Assembly (NCBI GenBank): GCA_017991315.1
Contig: JAGOQS010000001.1
Coordinates: 682,001-746,000 of the forward strand
From: Ferrovibrio sp.
Lineage (GTDB): Bacteria; Pseudomonadota; Alphaproteobacteria; Ferrovibrionales; Ferrovibrionaceae
Length of the DNA stretch: 64,000 bases
Direction of reading: 5' to 3'
This document shows positions 49,174 to 57,626 of the stretch, piece after piece. A program made the translations under genes and the position numbers. Below the pieces are notes generated by a model. The model was not told the DNA's origin and ran no database searches. It saw only the letters and a program-made list of their open reading frames with translations. Position 1 is the stretch's first letter; each line of letters begins with the position of its first letter.

Positions 49174-49745
49174 GCGCCGTAGCCCTGGGCCTGCTGCCCT
49201 TTGAAGTGAGCGTCTGCGGCGTCAGCGAGCTGCCGGGCTTCGCTGGCCGCGAGGTCTCGCACCTGATCGGCATTCTCGATCCGGGCACGCGGCGGCCCGA
49301 GGCCTATCAGGATGTCTCGCCCCGCCACATGGCGGAATTCCGCTTCCACGATATCGTGCTGCCGGACTCCCTGCGCCTGGCGCCGAGTGCCGCCGACATG
49401 GCGGCGATCATTGCGGCCTGCGAGCGGGTGCTGGATGACCAGCCGCAGCATGTGCTGGTGCATTGCTGGGCCGGCATCTCGCGCTCCACCGCCACCGCCA
49501 CCATCCTGATGGCGCTGCGCAACAAGGGCCGCGAGGCCGAGGTATTCCAGGCGCTGGCGAAAATCCGCCCGCGCTCCTGGCCGAACAGCTTGATGATCCG
49601 CCAAGCCGACCGCATGCTGGGCCATGGCGGCGCCCTTGTCGCGGCCATGGAAGCGCACCATCTTGCCGTGGCGCGGCAACATGCCGATATGTGCGATCTG
49701 ATGCATTCGGTCGGACGCGGACACGAAGTGCCCGCCGGCCCCTGA
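49170..49745 (+). CDS. dual-specificity-like protein tyrosine phosphatase
   Basis: 191 residues. VLVHCWAGISRSTATATILM contains the C-x5-R phosphate loop with Cys99 and Arg105. LIGILDP and the RFHDIVLPDS region provide the general acid loop. Small cytoplasmic phosphatase. Its ATG overlaps the glmS stop, giving strict coupling with amino-sugar synthesis. The substrate may be a phosphoprotein or a phosphosugar; unknown. Confidence 0.82.
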   Translation: MSAVALGLLPFEVSVCGVSELPGFAGREVSHLIGILDPGTRRPEAYQDVSPRHMAEFRFHDIVLPDSLRLAPSAADMAAIIAACERVLDDQPQHVLVHCWAGISRSTATATILMALRNKGREAEVFQALAKIRPRSWPNSLMIRQADRMLGHGGALVAAMEAHHLAVARQHADMCDLMHSVGRGHEVPAGP

Positions 49746-49762
49746 AGGACGGGCGAGGCGTT

Positions 49763-51121
49763 ATGACCCAGTATGATTTCGACCTCTTCGTGATCGGCGG
49801 TGGCTCGGGTGGCGTGCGCGCTGGCCGCATTGCCGCCGGCCACGGCGCCCGCGTCGCGGTGGCGGAGGAATACCGCTATGGCGGCACCTGCGTGATCCGG
49901 GGCTGCGTGCCGAAGAAGCTGCTGGTCTATGCATCGGAATATGCCCATGGCTTCGAGGATGCCGCCGGCTTCGGCTGGAGCGTCGGCGAGCCCCGCTTCG
50001 ACTGGCCGACCCTGATCGCCAACAAGGACAAGGAAATCGGCCGGCTCGAGCGCATCTATCGTGGCCTGTTCGAGAATGCCGGGGCTAAGACCTTCGATGG
50101 CCGCGCCACCCTGGTCGATGCCCATACCATCGAGGTGGCCGGCCAGCGCGTCACTGCCGGCACGATCCTGATCGCCACGGGTGCCGCCGCCGTGAAGCCG
50201 GACGTGCCCGGCGCCGAGCATATGATCACCTCGAACGAGGCTTTTCATCTGCCCAGCCAGCCGAAGCGCGTCGTGGTGCTGGGCGGCGGCTATATCGCGC
50301 TGGAATTCGCCGGCATCTTCAATGGCCTCGGCTCCAGGACCACGGTGCTCTATCGCGGCGAGCAGATCCTGCGCGGCTTCGATGATGATGTGCGCAACCA
50401 CCTGGCCAATGAACTGGTGAAAAGCGGCATCGAACTGCGGGTCAAGACCGATGTCACCCGCCTCGACAAGCAGGCCGATGGCACGCTGCGCCTGACGCTC
50501 ACCGATGGCAGCCAGATCGAGGCCGATGCGGTGATGGCGGCGACCGGCCGCAAGCCCAACACTCAAGGGCTTGGCCTCGAGGCGCTGGGCGTGGCGCTGG
50601 ACGGGCAGGGGGCGGTGAAGGTGGATGGCTTCTCGCGCTCCAGCGTGGCGCATATCTATGCCGTCGGCGATGTCACCAACCGCATCAACCTGACACCGGT
50701 GGCGATCCGCGAGGGCCATGCCTTCGCCGACACGGTGTTCGGTAACAAGCCGCGCCAGGCGGATCATGCCGACGTGCCCTCCGCCGTGTTCAGCCAGCCA
50801 CCGGTTGGCAGCGTCGGCCTCACGGAAGCGCAGGCGCGCGAGAAATACGGCCAGGTGGATATCTATCGCACCAGCTTCAAGCCGATGCGCCACACGCTTT
50901 CGGGCCGCGACGAGCGTGTGCTGATGAAGCTGATCGTCGATGCTGCCACCGACCGCGTGGTCGGCGCCCACATGGTCGGCCCGGAAGCCGGCGAGATCAT
51001 TCAAGGCATCGCCATCGCCGTGAAGGCCAAGGCGACCAAGGCGGATTTCGACGCCACCGTGGGCATCCACCCAACGGCGGCGGAGGAATTTGTCACCCTG
51101 CGGGAGAAGGTGAAGGCCTAG
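49763..51121 (+). CDS. gor: glutathione-disulfide reductase
   Basis: 452 residues from ATG 49763. FAD site DLFVIGGGSGGVRAGRIAAG, redox-active disulfide GGTCVIRGCVPKKLL, NADPH site VVVLGGGYIALEFAGI and C-terminal catalytic His in GIHPTAAEEF. It keeps glutathione reduced. The ribosome site GCGAGG is close. Located 17 bp after the phosphatase gene, so it may extend the glmUS operon. Confidence 0.93.
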   Translation: MTQYDFDLFVIGGGSGGVRAGRIAAGHGARVAVAEEYRYGGTCVIRGCVPKKLLVYASEYAHGFEDAAGFGWSVGEPRFDWPTLIANKDKEIGRLERIYRGLFENAGAKTFDGRATLVDAHTIEVAGQRVTAGTILIATGAAAVKPDVPGAEHMITSNEAFHLPSQPKRVVVLGGGYIALEFAGIFNGLGSRTTVLYRGEQILRGFDDDVRNHLANELVKSGIELRVKTDVTRLDKQADGTLRLTLTDGSQIEADAVMAATGRKPNTQGLGLEALGVALDGQGAVKVDGFSRSSVAHIYAVGDVTNRINLTPVAIREGHAFADTVFGNKPRQADHADVPSAVFSQPPVGSVGLTEAQAREKYGQVDIYRTSFKPMRHTLSGRDERVLMKLIVDAATDRVVGAHMVGPEAGEIIQGIAIAVKAKATKADFDATVGIHPTAAEEFVTLREKVKA

Positions 51122-51146
51122 GGCCTTCGCTCAAGCCTTCACCAAT

Positions 51147-51194
51147 TTATCCACAGACTGTCACGCCGCTGTCACCGAACTGCGATGCAATCAT
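51147..51194 (+). promoter_or_regulatory. Pho-box-like direct repeat with adjacent DnaA box
   Basis: CTGTCAC at 51158-51164 and again at 51169-51175 form two identical 7-mers with an 11-bp period, the layout of the PhoB box (CTGTCAT-N4-CTGTCAC). A -10-like CAATCAT lies at 51188-51194, as in PhoB promoters where the box replaces the -35. The start codon is at 51225. TTATCCACA, a perfect DnaA-box word, sits at 51147-51155 just upstream. Confidence 0.65.
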
Positions 51195-51224
51195 CGCGTG
51201 TTGCATTGAGGGTGAACGGTCGTC

Positions 51225-52247
51225 ATGCGGATCTTGATCATATCGGATGCTTGGCATCCCCAGGTGAACGGCGTGGTGCGCACGCTGACCAAGACGGTGG
51301 AAGTGCTGAAACAGCGCGGCCTTACCGTGGAAGTGGTCGGCCCGAGCGAATTCCGCCGCGTGCCGTGCCCGACCTATCCCGAGATCGAACTGGCGATCCT
51401 GCCTTATCGTGCGCTGGTGCGGCGGATCGAGGCCTTCCAGCCGGATGCCATCCATATTGCCACGGAAGGGCCGCTGGGCCTGGCGGCACGGCGCTATTGC
51501 CAGCGCCATGGCCTGGCCTTCACCACTGCCTACCACACCAAATTTCCCGAATATGTCGAGGAGCGCGCCAAGCTGCCGCTATCCTGGTCCTATGCCTTCA
51601 TGCGCTGGTTCCATGGCGGCTCGTCGGCGGTGATGGTGGCGACCAAGAGTCTGGCCGAGAGCCTGGAGGCGCGCGGCTTCCGCAACATGCGCACCTGGTC
51701 GCGTGGCGTCGATACCGAGCGTTTCCGGCCGCGCGACAAGAGCCTGCTCGATCTGCCGCGTCCGATCCATCTCTATGCCGGCCGGGTCGTGGTCGACAAG
51801 AATATCGAAGCCTTTCTCAAGCTCGACCTGCCGGGCACCAAGCTGGTGGTCGGTATCGGGCCGCAGCTTGAGGAATACCGCGCCAAGTATCCTGAAGCGG
51901 TATTCGCCGGCTATCTGGAGAATGGCGCGCTGGCGAGTTACTTCGCGGCTTCCGATGTTTTCGTGTTCCCGAGCCTTACCGATACGTTCGGCTTGGTGCT
52001 GCTGGAGGCGCTGGCGTCGGGCATTCCGGTTGCCGCCTATCCGGTCACCGGGCCGCTCGACGTGATCGGGCCTAATCCGGAAGTCGGCTGCCTGCATGAG
52101 GATCTCGGCGAAGCGATCAAGGGCGCGCTCGGCAAGTCACCGGAAGCCTGCCGCGCTCTTGCGCTGCAATACTCCTGGGACGCTTGCACCGATCAATTCC
52201 TGGCCAATCTCAACCCGTTCCGGGAGCCGGCTGCCCGTGCTGCTTGA
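51225..52247 (+). CDS. family 4 glycosyltransferase (Agt/SqdX-like)
   Basis: 340 residues. MRILIISDAWHPQVNGVVRT at the N-terminus is the classic start of GT4 lipid glycosyltransferases. HIATEGPLGLAARRYCQRHG and WSRGVDTERFRP follow; the C-terminal GT-B domain has LYAGRVVVDKNIEAFL and PSLTDTFGLVLLEALASGIP. Such enzymes make glucosyl- or glucuronosyl-diacylglycerol when phosphate is scarce. The Pho-box-like repeat supports that role, but no PlcP-type phospholipase gene is adjacent in the window. Confidence 0.83.
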   Translation: MRILIISDAWHPQVNGVVRTLTKTVEVLKQRGLTVEVVGPSEFRRVPCPTYPEIELAILPYRALVRRIEAFQPDAIHIATEGPLGLAARRYCQRHGLAFTTAYHTKFPEYVEERAKLPLSWSYAFMRWFHGGSSAVMVATKSLAESLEARGFRNMRTWSRGVDTERFRPRDKSLLDLPRPIHLYAGRVVVDKNIEAFLKLDLPGTKLVVGIGPQLEEYRAKYPEAVFAGYLENGALASYFAASDVFVFPSLTDTFGLVLLEALASGIPVAAYPVTGPLDVIGPNPEVGCLHEDLGEAIKGALGKSPEACRALALQYSWDACTDQFLANLNPFREPAARAA

Positions 52248-52280
52248 AGCCCGTGCTGCTTGAAGCCTGGGCGGCTTGAA
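52233..52280 (+). repeat. 16-bp tandem repeat at stop codon
   Basis: GCCCGTGCTGCTTGAA is repeated exactly at 52233-52248 and 52249-52264, with a third degenerate copy (GCCTGGGCGGCTTGAA) at 52265-52280. The first copy includes the TGA stop of the glycosyltransferase; later copies are non-coding. Confidence 0.75.
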
Positions 52281-52339
52281 CCGGCAGCGAAGCACCACTA
52301 GGCTTTCTCTGGTTGCGTATCAGATGCCAGAGGGTGGAC

Positions 52340-53275
52340 ATGCCGATTGAGATTTTGCAGGCCGGGCCGTTGCTGCCGAGCGTCGAACAGGCGCTTAACG
52401 CTGCCTATACCGTGCATCGTTTGTGGCAGGCCGAGGACCGCAAGGCGCTGCTGGCGGAAATCGCGCCGCGTGTACGCGCCATCGCCACGTCCGGCAATGT
52501 CGGCGCCAAGGCTGAATTGATCGACGCGCTGCCCAAGCTTGAAATCATTTCCTGTTTCGGCGTCGGCGTCGATGCCATCGATACCGGCTATTGCGAGAAG
52601 AAGGGCGTGATCGTCACCAACACGCCGGATGTGCTCACCGATGAGGTTGCCGACCTCGCCATCGGCCTGACGCTGGCGACGCTGCGGCGAATTCCCCAGG
52701 GCGATGCCTTCGTGCGCGCCGGGCAATGGCCTGGGGGCAAATTCCCGCTCACCGACAAGCTCGGCGGCAAGACCATGGGCATTCTCGGCTTCGGCCGCAT
52801 TGGTCAGGCTATCGGCCAGCGCGCCGAGGCATTCGGCGTCACCGTGGTGCATAGCGGCCCGCGCGACAAGGGCACCGGGCATCGTTACTACGCCGACCTG
52901 GCTGAGATGGCGGCGGCAGTCGATATCCTGATGATCGCCTGCCCGGGCGGGCCGGAAACCGAGAAGCTGGTGGATGCCAGGGTGATCGCCGCGTTGGGGC
53001 CGAAGGGCTATGTCATCAACATCGCGCGCGGCAGCGTGGTGGATGAGCCGGCCCTGGTCGAAGCCCTGGTGCAGGGCAAGCTGAAGGGCGCCGGCCTGGA
53101 TGTCTTTGTCAACGAGCCACAGGTGCCGGAAGCCCTGTTCACGCTGGAGAATGTGGTGCTGCAGCCCCATGTCGGCAGCGCCACGCACCAGACCCGTGCT
53201 GCCATGGGCGACCTGGTGGTGCGGAATCTGGCGGCGCATTTCAGCAACCAGCCGCTGCCCAGCCGCTATTGCTGA
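52340..53275 (+). CDS. D-isomer-specific 2-hydroxyacid dehydrogenase
   Basis: 311 residues from ATG 52340, after GAGGGTGG. The NAD(P)-binding core is TMGILGFGRIGQAIGQR. Catalytic residues: Arg in NIARGSVVDEPAL, Glu in FVNEPQVPE and His in LQPHVGSAT. The family reduces glyoxylate, hydroxypyruvate or aryl-pyruvates; the exact substrate is not clear from sequence. Convergent with the GNAT gene, stops four bases apart. Confidence 0.88.
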   Translation: MPIEILQAGPLLPSVEQALNAAYTVHRLWQAEDRKALLAEIAPRVRAIATSGNVGAKAELIDALPKLEIISCFGVGVDAIDTGYCEKKGVIVTNTPDVLTDEVADLAIGLTLATLRRIPQGDAFVRAGQWPGGKFPLTDKLGGKTMGILGFGRIGQAIGQRAEAFGVTVVHSGPRDKGTGHRYYADLAEMAAAVDILMIACPGGPETEKLVDARVIAALGPKGYVINIARGSVVDEPALVEALVQGKLKGAGLDVFVNEPQVPEALFTLENVVLQPHVGSATHQTRAAMGDLVVRNLAAHFSNQPLPSRYC

Positions 53276-53279
53276 AGGT

Positions 53280-53867
53280 CTAACGCCGCGCCACTGCCTT
53301 CAGCGCCAGCTTGGCGATCTGATCAGGGTAGAGGAACTGGTAGGCGATCTCGGTCAGCGGTGCGCCGCCGATGGTGATGCGCCGCCGCGATGCCGGCATG
53401 CCGCCGAGGATTTCGTAGAAGTCGCGGGCGCGGGTATTGTCGGCCAGCACCCAGAGGAAGAAGGGCGTCAGGCGCCGGCCGCTCAGCCAGTTGGCAGCAT
53501 GCACCAGCAGGCGGCGGCCATGGCCACGGCCCTGCAGGCTCGGCAGGATATTCATGGCATGCACTTCGCCGCGATAGACCGCGGCGCCGCCGGGCGGCAG
53601 GTCCACCGGCCTGCCGGCGGAGAGGAAACCGCCGAGCGTGCCGTTCTCGGCTTCCAGCAGCAGGACCAGCCGGTCCGGGTCGGGCTCGGCCAGCAGGTGA
53701 GTCCAGAATTGCGTGCGCTGTTCCAGGGACAGGGCGTCGAGGTAGGAATCCGGCATGATGCCGCGATAGGCGCTTTGCCATACCGCCACATGCAGCGCCG
53801 CCAGGGCAGGGGCGTCCGGCCCCGTGGCCGGGCGGATGCTCAGATGGGTCAATCGGGCATTGCTCAT
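53280..53867 (-). CDS. GNAT-family N-acetyltransferase
   Basis: 195 residues. LSIRPATGPDAPALAALHVA at the N-terminus, then LPSLQGRGHGRRLLVHAANW with the acetyl-CoA pyrophosphate loop (Q-x2-G-x-G/A) and a late ADNTRARDFYEILGGMPA strand, standard for GNAT. Acceptor unknown. Lies between the convergent dehydrogenase and the LysR gene. Confidence 0.82.
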   Translation of the reverse strand: MSNARLTHLSIRPATGPDAPALAALHVAVWQSAYRGIMPDSYLDALSLEQRTQFWTHLLAEPDPDRLVLLLEAENGTLGGFLSAGRPVDLPPGGAAVYRGEVHAMNILPSLQGRGHGRRLLVHAANWLSGRRLTPFFLWVLADNTRARDFYEILGGMPASRRRITIGGAPLTEIAYQFLYPDQIAKLALKAVARR

Positions 53868-53968
53868 GGCCTGCCGCTTCCTCCGTGGAGCGAGTGTAGT
53901 GGCCCGGCCTTACTCATTCGTTAGCGGGACCATCGCGCTCCTTTACGGCGAATAGTCTGCCCGCCAAT

Positions 53969-54853
53969 TCAGGCAGCATTGCGGCCCAATTGTGCCGTTT
54001 CCTGGTCCAGGGCCGCCCGCATCGCCTCCAGCAGCGCCTCCACCGCCGCGCCGCGCGCAGTGCGGGCGCGATGCAGCACCAGCTCGGCCTCTGGCAGCGG
54101 CGGCAGGCCGCTTTCCGGCCCCAGCACACAATGGTCGGGCCGGAGCGCGGTAGTGCCCAGCGGGCCGATGCCGATGCCGCTGGCAATCGCCGCCTGCAGC
54201 CCGGCCAGACTGGGGCTGGTATAGGCCAGCCGCCAGGCCCGGCCGGCTTTCTCCAGGGCATGAATGGCGCGGTTGCGGTAGATGCAGCCTTGCGGGTAGA
54301 CCGCGAGCGGCAGGGGGGCCTGGTCCAGTGGTGCCGCCTCGCGGGCCGCCACCCAATGCACCGGATCGCGCCAGGTGGCGATGCCGCCGCGCTCGCCCGG
54401 CTCCTGCTTCACCAGGATCACATCCAGTTCGCCGCGCTCGATCTCGCCGCGCAGCACCACGCTGAGGTCGCAGCGCACATCCAGGCGGGCGCCGCCGCGC
54501 TCGCGGGCGAAGCGGGCCAGTACCTCGGTGAGATGCCGGCTGGCGAAATCCTCGGTGATGCCGAGCCGCAGCAGCGGCTGGCCGGGCGTGGCGCCGACAA
54601 GGGCGCGGGCTTCGTCGTGCAGCGACAGGATGCGGCGGGCATAGGCGAGCAGCCGTTCGCCCTCGTCGGTCGGGCTGACCTTGCGGCCTTCGCGCAGCAG
54701 CAGCGGTTTGCCCACCGCCGCTTCCAGGCGCTGGATCTGCTGGCTGACGGTGGATTGGGTGCGGTGGACCCGCTCGCCGGCGCGGGTGAAACCGCCAGCA
54801 TCCACCACCGCCACCAAGCAGCGCAGCAGGTCGATATCGAGGTCTGGGATCAT
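53969..54853 (-). CDS. LysR-family transcriptional regulator
   Basis: 294 residues from ATG 54853; an upstream TTG at 54874 is less likely. N-terminal winged HTH: DLLRCLVAVVDAGGFTRAGE, RVHRTQSTVSQQIQRLEAAV. C-terminal substrate domain from about residue 90. Divergent from the EamA transporter gene; the 93-bp gap holds an inverted repeat typical of LysR sites. Probably controls that transporter and itself. Confidence 0.9.
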   Translation of the reverse strand: MIPDLDIDLLRCLVAVVDAGGFTRAGERVHRTQSTVSQQIQRLEAAVGKPLLLREGRKVSPTDEGERLLAYARRILSLHDEARALVGATPGQPLLRLGITEDFASRHLTEVLARFARERGGARLDVRCDLSVVLRGEIERGELDVILVKQEPGERGGIATWRDPVHWVAAREAAPLDQAPLPLAVYPQGCIYRNRAIHALEKAGRAWRLAYTSPSLAGLQAAIASGIGIGPLGTTALRPDHCVLGPESGLPPLPEAELVLHRARTARGAAVEALLEAMRAALDQETAQLGRNAA

Positions 54854-54872
54854 ATCATTCACAAATCCAATC

Positions 54873-54890
54873 AAATGAATTCTATCATTT
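54873..54890. promoter_or_regulatory. candidate LysR operator
   Basis: AAATGA (54873-54878) and TCATTT (54885-54890) are perfect inverted half-sites around six bases, in the AT-rich interval between the divergent LysR and EamA genes. It contains the T-N11-A pattern of LysR boxes. Confidence 0.55.
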
Positions 54891-54946
54891 AATTTCCAAA
54901 TGTCAGGCGGTTTCCATAAGGTCGCGGCCGGTTTAAGGAGAAAGCC

Positions 54947-55852
54947 ATGTCCACCGCCGTTCCTATCCCTGAAGCCGCTCAGCCGGGCCGCAGCGGGCTT
55001 CTGGCCCTGGCGTTGCTGTTCTGCCTGATCTGGGCCTCGGCTTTCACGGTGGCGAAGATCGGTCTGGCCGATGCGCCGCCGAAGCTGTTCCTGGGGGTGC
55101 GCTTCCTGCTGGCCGGGCTGCTGCTGCTCGGCCTGGCGGCCTGGCGTGAGGGACGGGCGCTACTCACCTGGCGGGCGCTTGGCATCGCCGTGCTGCTCGG
55201 ACTGCTTAACAACGCCATCTATCTCGGCTTCAGCCACCATGCCATGGCGCGGATTTCCTCCGGCCTGGCCAGCGTGATCATCTCCACCAACCCGATCCTT
55301 ACCGGTTTCCTGGCCGCCCTGCTGCTGCGTGAGCGGCTGGGACTGGCGCGGCTGGCCGGCCTTGGCCTGGGGCTGTTCGGGGTCTGGTGGATCCTGCGTC
55401 ACCGGGTGGTGATGGGGGATGATCCGCTGGGCCTGGCCTATGCCGTGGCCGCCGTCCTCTCCATGGTGCTCGGGACGGTGCTGTTCAAGCGCCTGGGGGG
55501 CGGGCTTGGACTGGTCTGGAGCACCGGCCTGCAATGCCTCAGCGCCGGCCTGGCCCTGCTGCCGCTCGGCCTTTGGCTGGAAGGCTGGGAGAGTCTGCAT
55601 TGGACGCCGCGCTTTATCGGCAGCCTGGCCTACCAGGTGCTGGCGGTATCCATCGGCGGCTACCTGCTCTGGCTGCACCTGCTGCGGCAATACAGCGCCA
55701 CCGCCGCCAGCAGCTACCACTTCCTGATTCCGCCGCTCGGCCTAGGCCTCGGCTGGCTGGTACTCGGCGAGGCGGTCAACCCGGCCGACCTGATCGGCTG
55801 CCTGCCGATCGTGCTCGGCATCTACCTTGTGAACCGTCCAGCCCGACCGTAA
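54947..55852 (+). CDS. EamA/DMT-family transporter
   Basis: 301 residues, AAGGAGAAAG upstream. Ten predicted membrane helices in two EamA halves: LALLFCLIWASAFTVAKIGL in the first, QVLAVSIGGYLLWLHLLRQY and PPLGLGLGWLVLGE in the second. Inner-membrane exporter of small metabolites such as amino acids; substrate unknown. Likely regulated by the divergent LysR protein. Acylphosphatase follows after nine bases. Confidence 0.9.
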   Translation: MSTAVPIPEAAQPGRSGLLALALLFCLIWASAFTVAKIGLADAPPKLFLGVRFLLAGLLLLGLAAWREGRALLTWRALGIAVLLGLLNNAIYLGFSHHAMARISSGLASVIISTNPILTGFLAALLLRERLGLARLAGLGLGLFGVWWILRHRVVMGDDPLGLAYAVAAVLSMVLGTVLFKRLGGGLGLVWSTGLQCLSAGLALLPLGLWLEGWESLHWTPRFIGSLAYQVLAVSIGGYLLWLHLLRQYSATAASSYHFLIPPLGLGLGWLVLGEAVNPADLIGCLPIVLGIYLVNRPARP

Positions 55853-55861
55853 GGTCCGGGA

Positions 55862-56149
55862 ATGGAAATGCGCTGCTACCTGATCGCCGGCAAAGTGCAA
55901 GGCGTCGGCTTCCGCTTCTGGACCGTCGGGCGGGCCCGGCTGCTCGGCCTGGCCGGCTGGGTGAAGAACCGTGCCGATGGCGGGGTCGAGGTCGTTGCCC
56001 GGGGCCAGCCCTACAACCTGGACATGCTGGCCGGCCAGCTCTGGGATGGCCCGGCCATGGCCCGCGTCGAGCGCGTCGAACTGGCGCCGCTGGCCGAGGA
56101 GGGCAAGGCCGCCCTGCTTGCCACCCACAGCTTCGACCAGACGCAGTAA
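55862..56149 (+). CDS. acyP: acylphosphatase
   Basis: 95 residues. KVQGVGFRFWTVGRAR with the catalytic Arg (about 18) and LAGWVKNRADGGVEVVARG with the catalytic Asn (about 36). Small ferredoxin-like enzyme that hydrolyses acyl phosphates. It begins nine bases after the EamA stop, suggesting one transcript. Residues of the active loop are intact. Confidence 0.92.
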   Translation: MEMRCYLIAGKVQGVGFRFWTVGRARLLGLAGWVKNRADGGVEVVARGQPYNLDMLAGQLWDGPAMARVERVELAPLAEEGKAALLATHSFDQTQ

Positions 56150-56174
56150 TCTCTCGTGAAATCGGCTTAAGAAT

Positions 56175-56435
56175 ATGGAAAAGAAGAAAAATCCAGTTAA
56201 ACTGACATGGCAGCAATGGATCACCTGCTATATGGCTTCAATGGCCGGTGGCGGCCTGACCTGGTATCTGAGCGGCAATGTCTGGCTTGGCGGTGGCGTT
56301 CTTGCTGTTATTACAGCAATTTACGTCTTCTATCTGTCAGGCAGGGCGATCCGGGCGCAAAAGCTGCAGGAAGTCGATCCGGCAACCATGACACGGCAGC
56401 AGCGCCGCGCCATGGAAAGAAAGAAAAATAAGTAA
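56175..56435 (+). CDS. small two-segment membrane protein, low GC
   Basis: 86 residues. Membrane segments ITCYMASMAGGGLTWYL and GGGVLAVITAIYVFYLSGRA, then a basic tail (TRQQRRAMERKKNK). Codon use is more AT-rich than the neighbours (AAA, TTA-like and ATT codons), and the downstream 45 bp are very AT-rich. This suggests a different origin or weak selection. Function unknown. Confidence 0.65.
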   Translation: MEKKKNPVKLTWQQWITCYMASMAGGGLTWYLSGNVWLGGGVLAVITAIYVFYLSGRAIRAQKLQEVDPATMTRQQRRAMERKKNK

Positions 56436-56461
56436 ATAGAGTTATTTATAATATTATTATG

Positions 56462-56477
56462 ATCTAATTTTTTAGAT
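56462..56477. terminator. AT-rich hairpin between convergent genes
   Basis: ATCTAA (56462-56467), loop TTTT, TTAGAT (56472-56477). It overlaps the lipB stop codon and lies in an AT-rich island (56405-56480) between two convergent genes; could end transcription from the plus-strand side. Weak by stem strength. Confidence 0.35.
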
Positions 56478-57199
56478 TAACCGCAGCGTGATGCGGTCAG
56501 CCGTGCGAATAGGCTGCCATCGATGCTGGCGCGGAGCTGGCTGTCGACATCCGCCAGGCTGACCGGCAGGCCCAGATCGACCAGGGAGGTAACGCCGAAG
56601 GGTGTCGCTTCCTGGTTGTGAATGCCGCAAGGCACGATGCCACCGTAATGGCTCAGTTCGGGCTCCACATTCAGGCTCAGGCCATGGAAGCTGACCCAGT
56701 GGCGGACGCGGACGCCGATGGCGGCGATCTTGTCCTCACGGCCTTCCGGGGCCTGATCCGGGCGCGGCACCCAGACCCCGACCCGGCCTTCCCGGCGCTC
56801 GGCGCGGATATTATATCGTCCAAGTGTGTGAATAACCCAGTCTTCCAGTCCGCAGACGTAATTCCGCAGGTCACGGCCGCGCCGGCCGAGATCGAGCATC
56901 ACATAGACAATGCGCTGGCCGGGGCCATGGTAGGTGTATTGCCCACCGCGCCCGGTGGCGAAGACCGGGAAGCGGGAATCCAGCAGGTCGCCGGGCTTGG
57001 CCGAGGTGCCGGCGGTGTAGAGCGGCGGGTGCTCCAGCAGCCAGATCAGCTCATTGGCCTGGCCGGCATGGATCGCGGCGACCCGGGCCTCCATGGCCGC
57101 CACGGCCTCCAGGTAAGGCACCGGGGCGTCGCTGACGGCCCAGTCAATGGCGCCGGCCTCGGTTTCCAGGCGGTCGGAAGCAGGGGGTATCACTTGCAT
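56477..57199 (-). CDS. lipB: lipoyl(octanoyl) transferase
   Basis: 240 residues. [20 protein letters not shown] carries the GRGG-Q-T-x-H-G-P-G-Q signature, [17 protein letters not shown] has the conserved Lys, and [11 protein letters not shown] carries the acyl-accepting Cys. It moves octanoyl from acyl carrier protein to lipoate-dependent enzymes such as pyruvate dehydrogenase. Length fits the family. Divergent from fliN-like gene. Confidence 0.95.
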   Translation of the reverse strand: MQVIPPASDRLETEAGAIDWAVSDAPVPYLEAVAAMEARVAAIHAGQANELIWLLEHPPLYTAGTSAKPGDLLDSRFPVFATGRGGQYTYHGPGQRIVYVMLDLGRRGRDLRNYVCGLEDWVIHTLGRYNIRAERREGRVGVWVPRPDQAPEGREDKIAAIGVRVRHWVSFHGLSLNVEPELSHYGGIVPCGIHNQEATPFGVTSLVDLGLPVSLADVDSQLRASIDGSLFARLTASRCG

Positions 57200-57291
57200 G
57201 GATTTACCATATACTAACCAGACAGCGGCTATGTAGCAGGGGCTATGTAGCGGCGCCGGCTGCCGAAGGAAAGGCCGGGGAAAGGTTTGCC

Positions 57292-57531
57292 ATGCCCGCC
57301 AATAATGCCGTCAACGATGTGACGGTCGAGATTTCGGTCGTGCTCGGCAAGGCCACCATGCCGATCCACCAGGTGCTGAAAGTGGGCCGTGGCGCCGTCA
57401 TCGAACTGGATGCCAGCGTCGACGACCATGCCTGGATTTTCGCCAACAATAAGCTGATTGCCCGGGGCGAAATCGTGATTTCCGGCGAGAAGGTGGCGGT
57501 CTCGATCACCGACACCATGTCGGATGACTGA
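57292..57531 (+). CDS. fliN: FliN-like flagellar motor switch (SpoA domain) protein
   Basis: 79 residues, close to the minimum for Fli[41 protein letters not shown] and [16 protein letters not shown] form a complete SpoA domain. It forms the cytoplasmic C-ring that switches rotation. GGGGAAAGG precedes the start. It stands alone, with no other flagellar gene in sight, so it may be a second copy or have moved away from the flagellar cluster. Confidence 0.85.
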   Translation: MPANNAVNDVTVEISVVLGKATMPIHQVLKVGRGAVIELDASVDDHAWIFANNKLIARGEIVISGEKVAVSITDTMSDD

Positions 57532-57626
57532 CGCGAATGGGTCGGATGACTAATTTGCCCAAATCGGTCCGCCAGGGTCCTTGAAGGCGGGGTGAGGATT
57601 TGCTACACCCCCGCGTCGCCCGGTTT

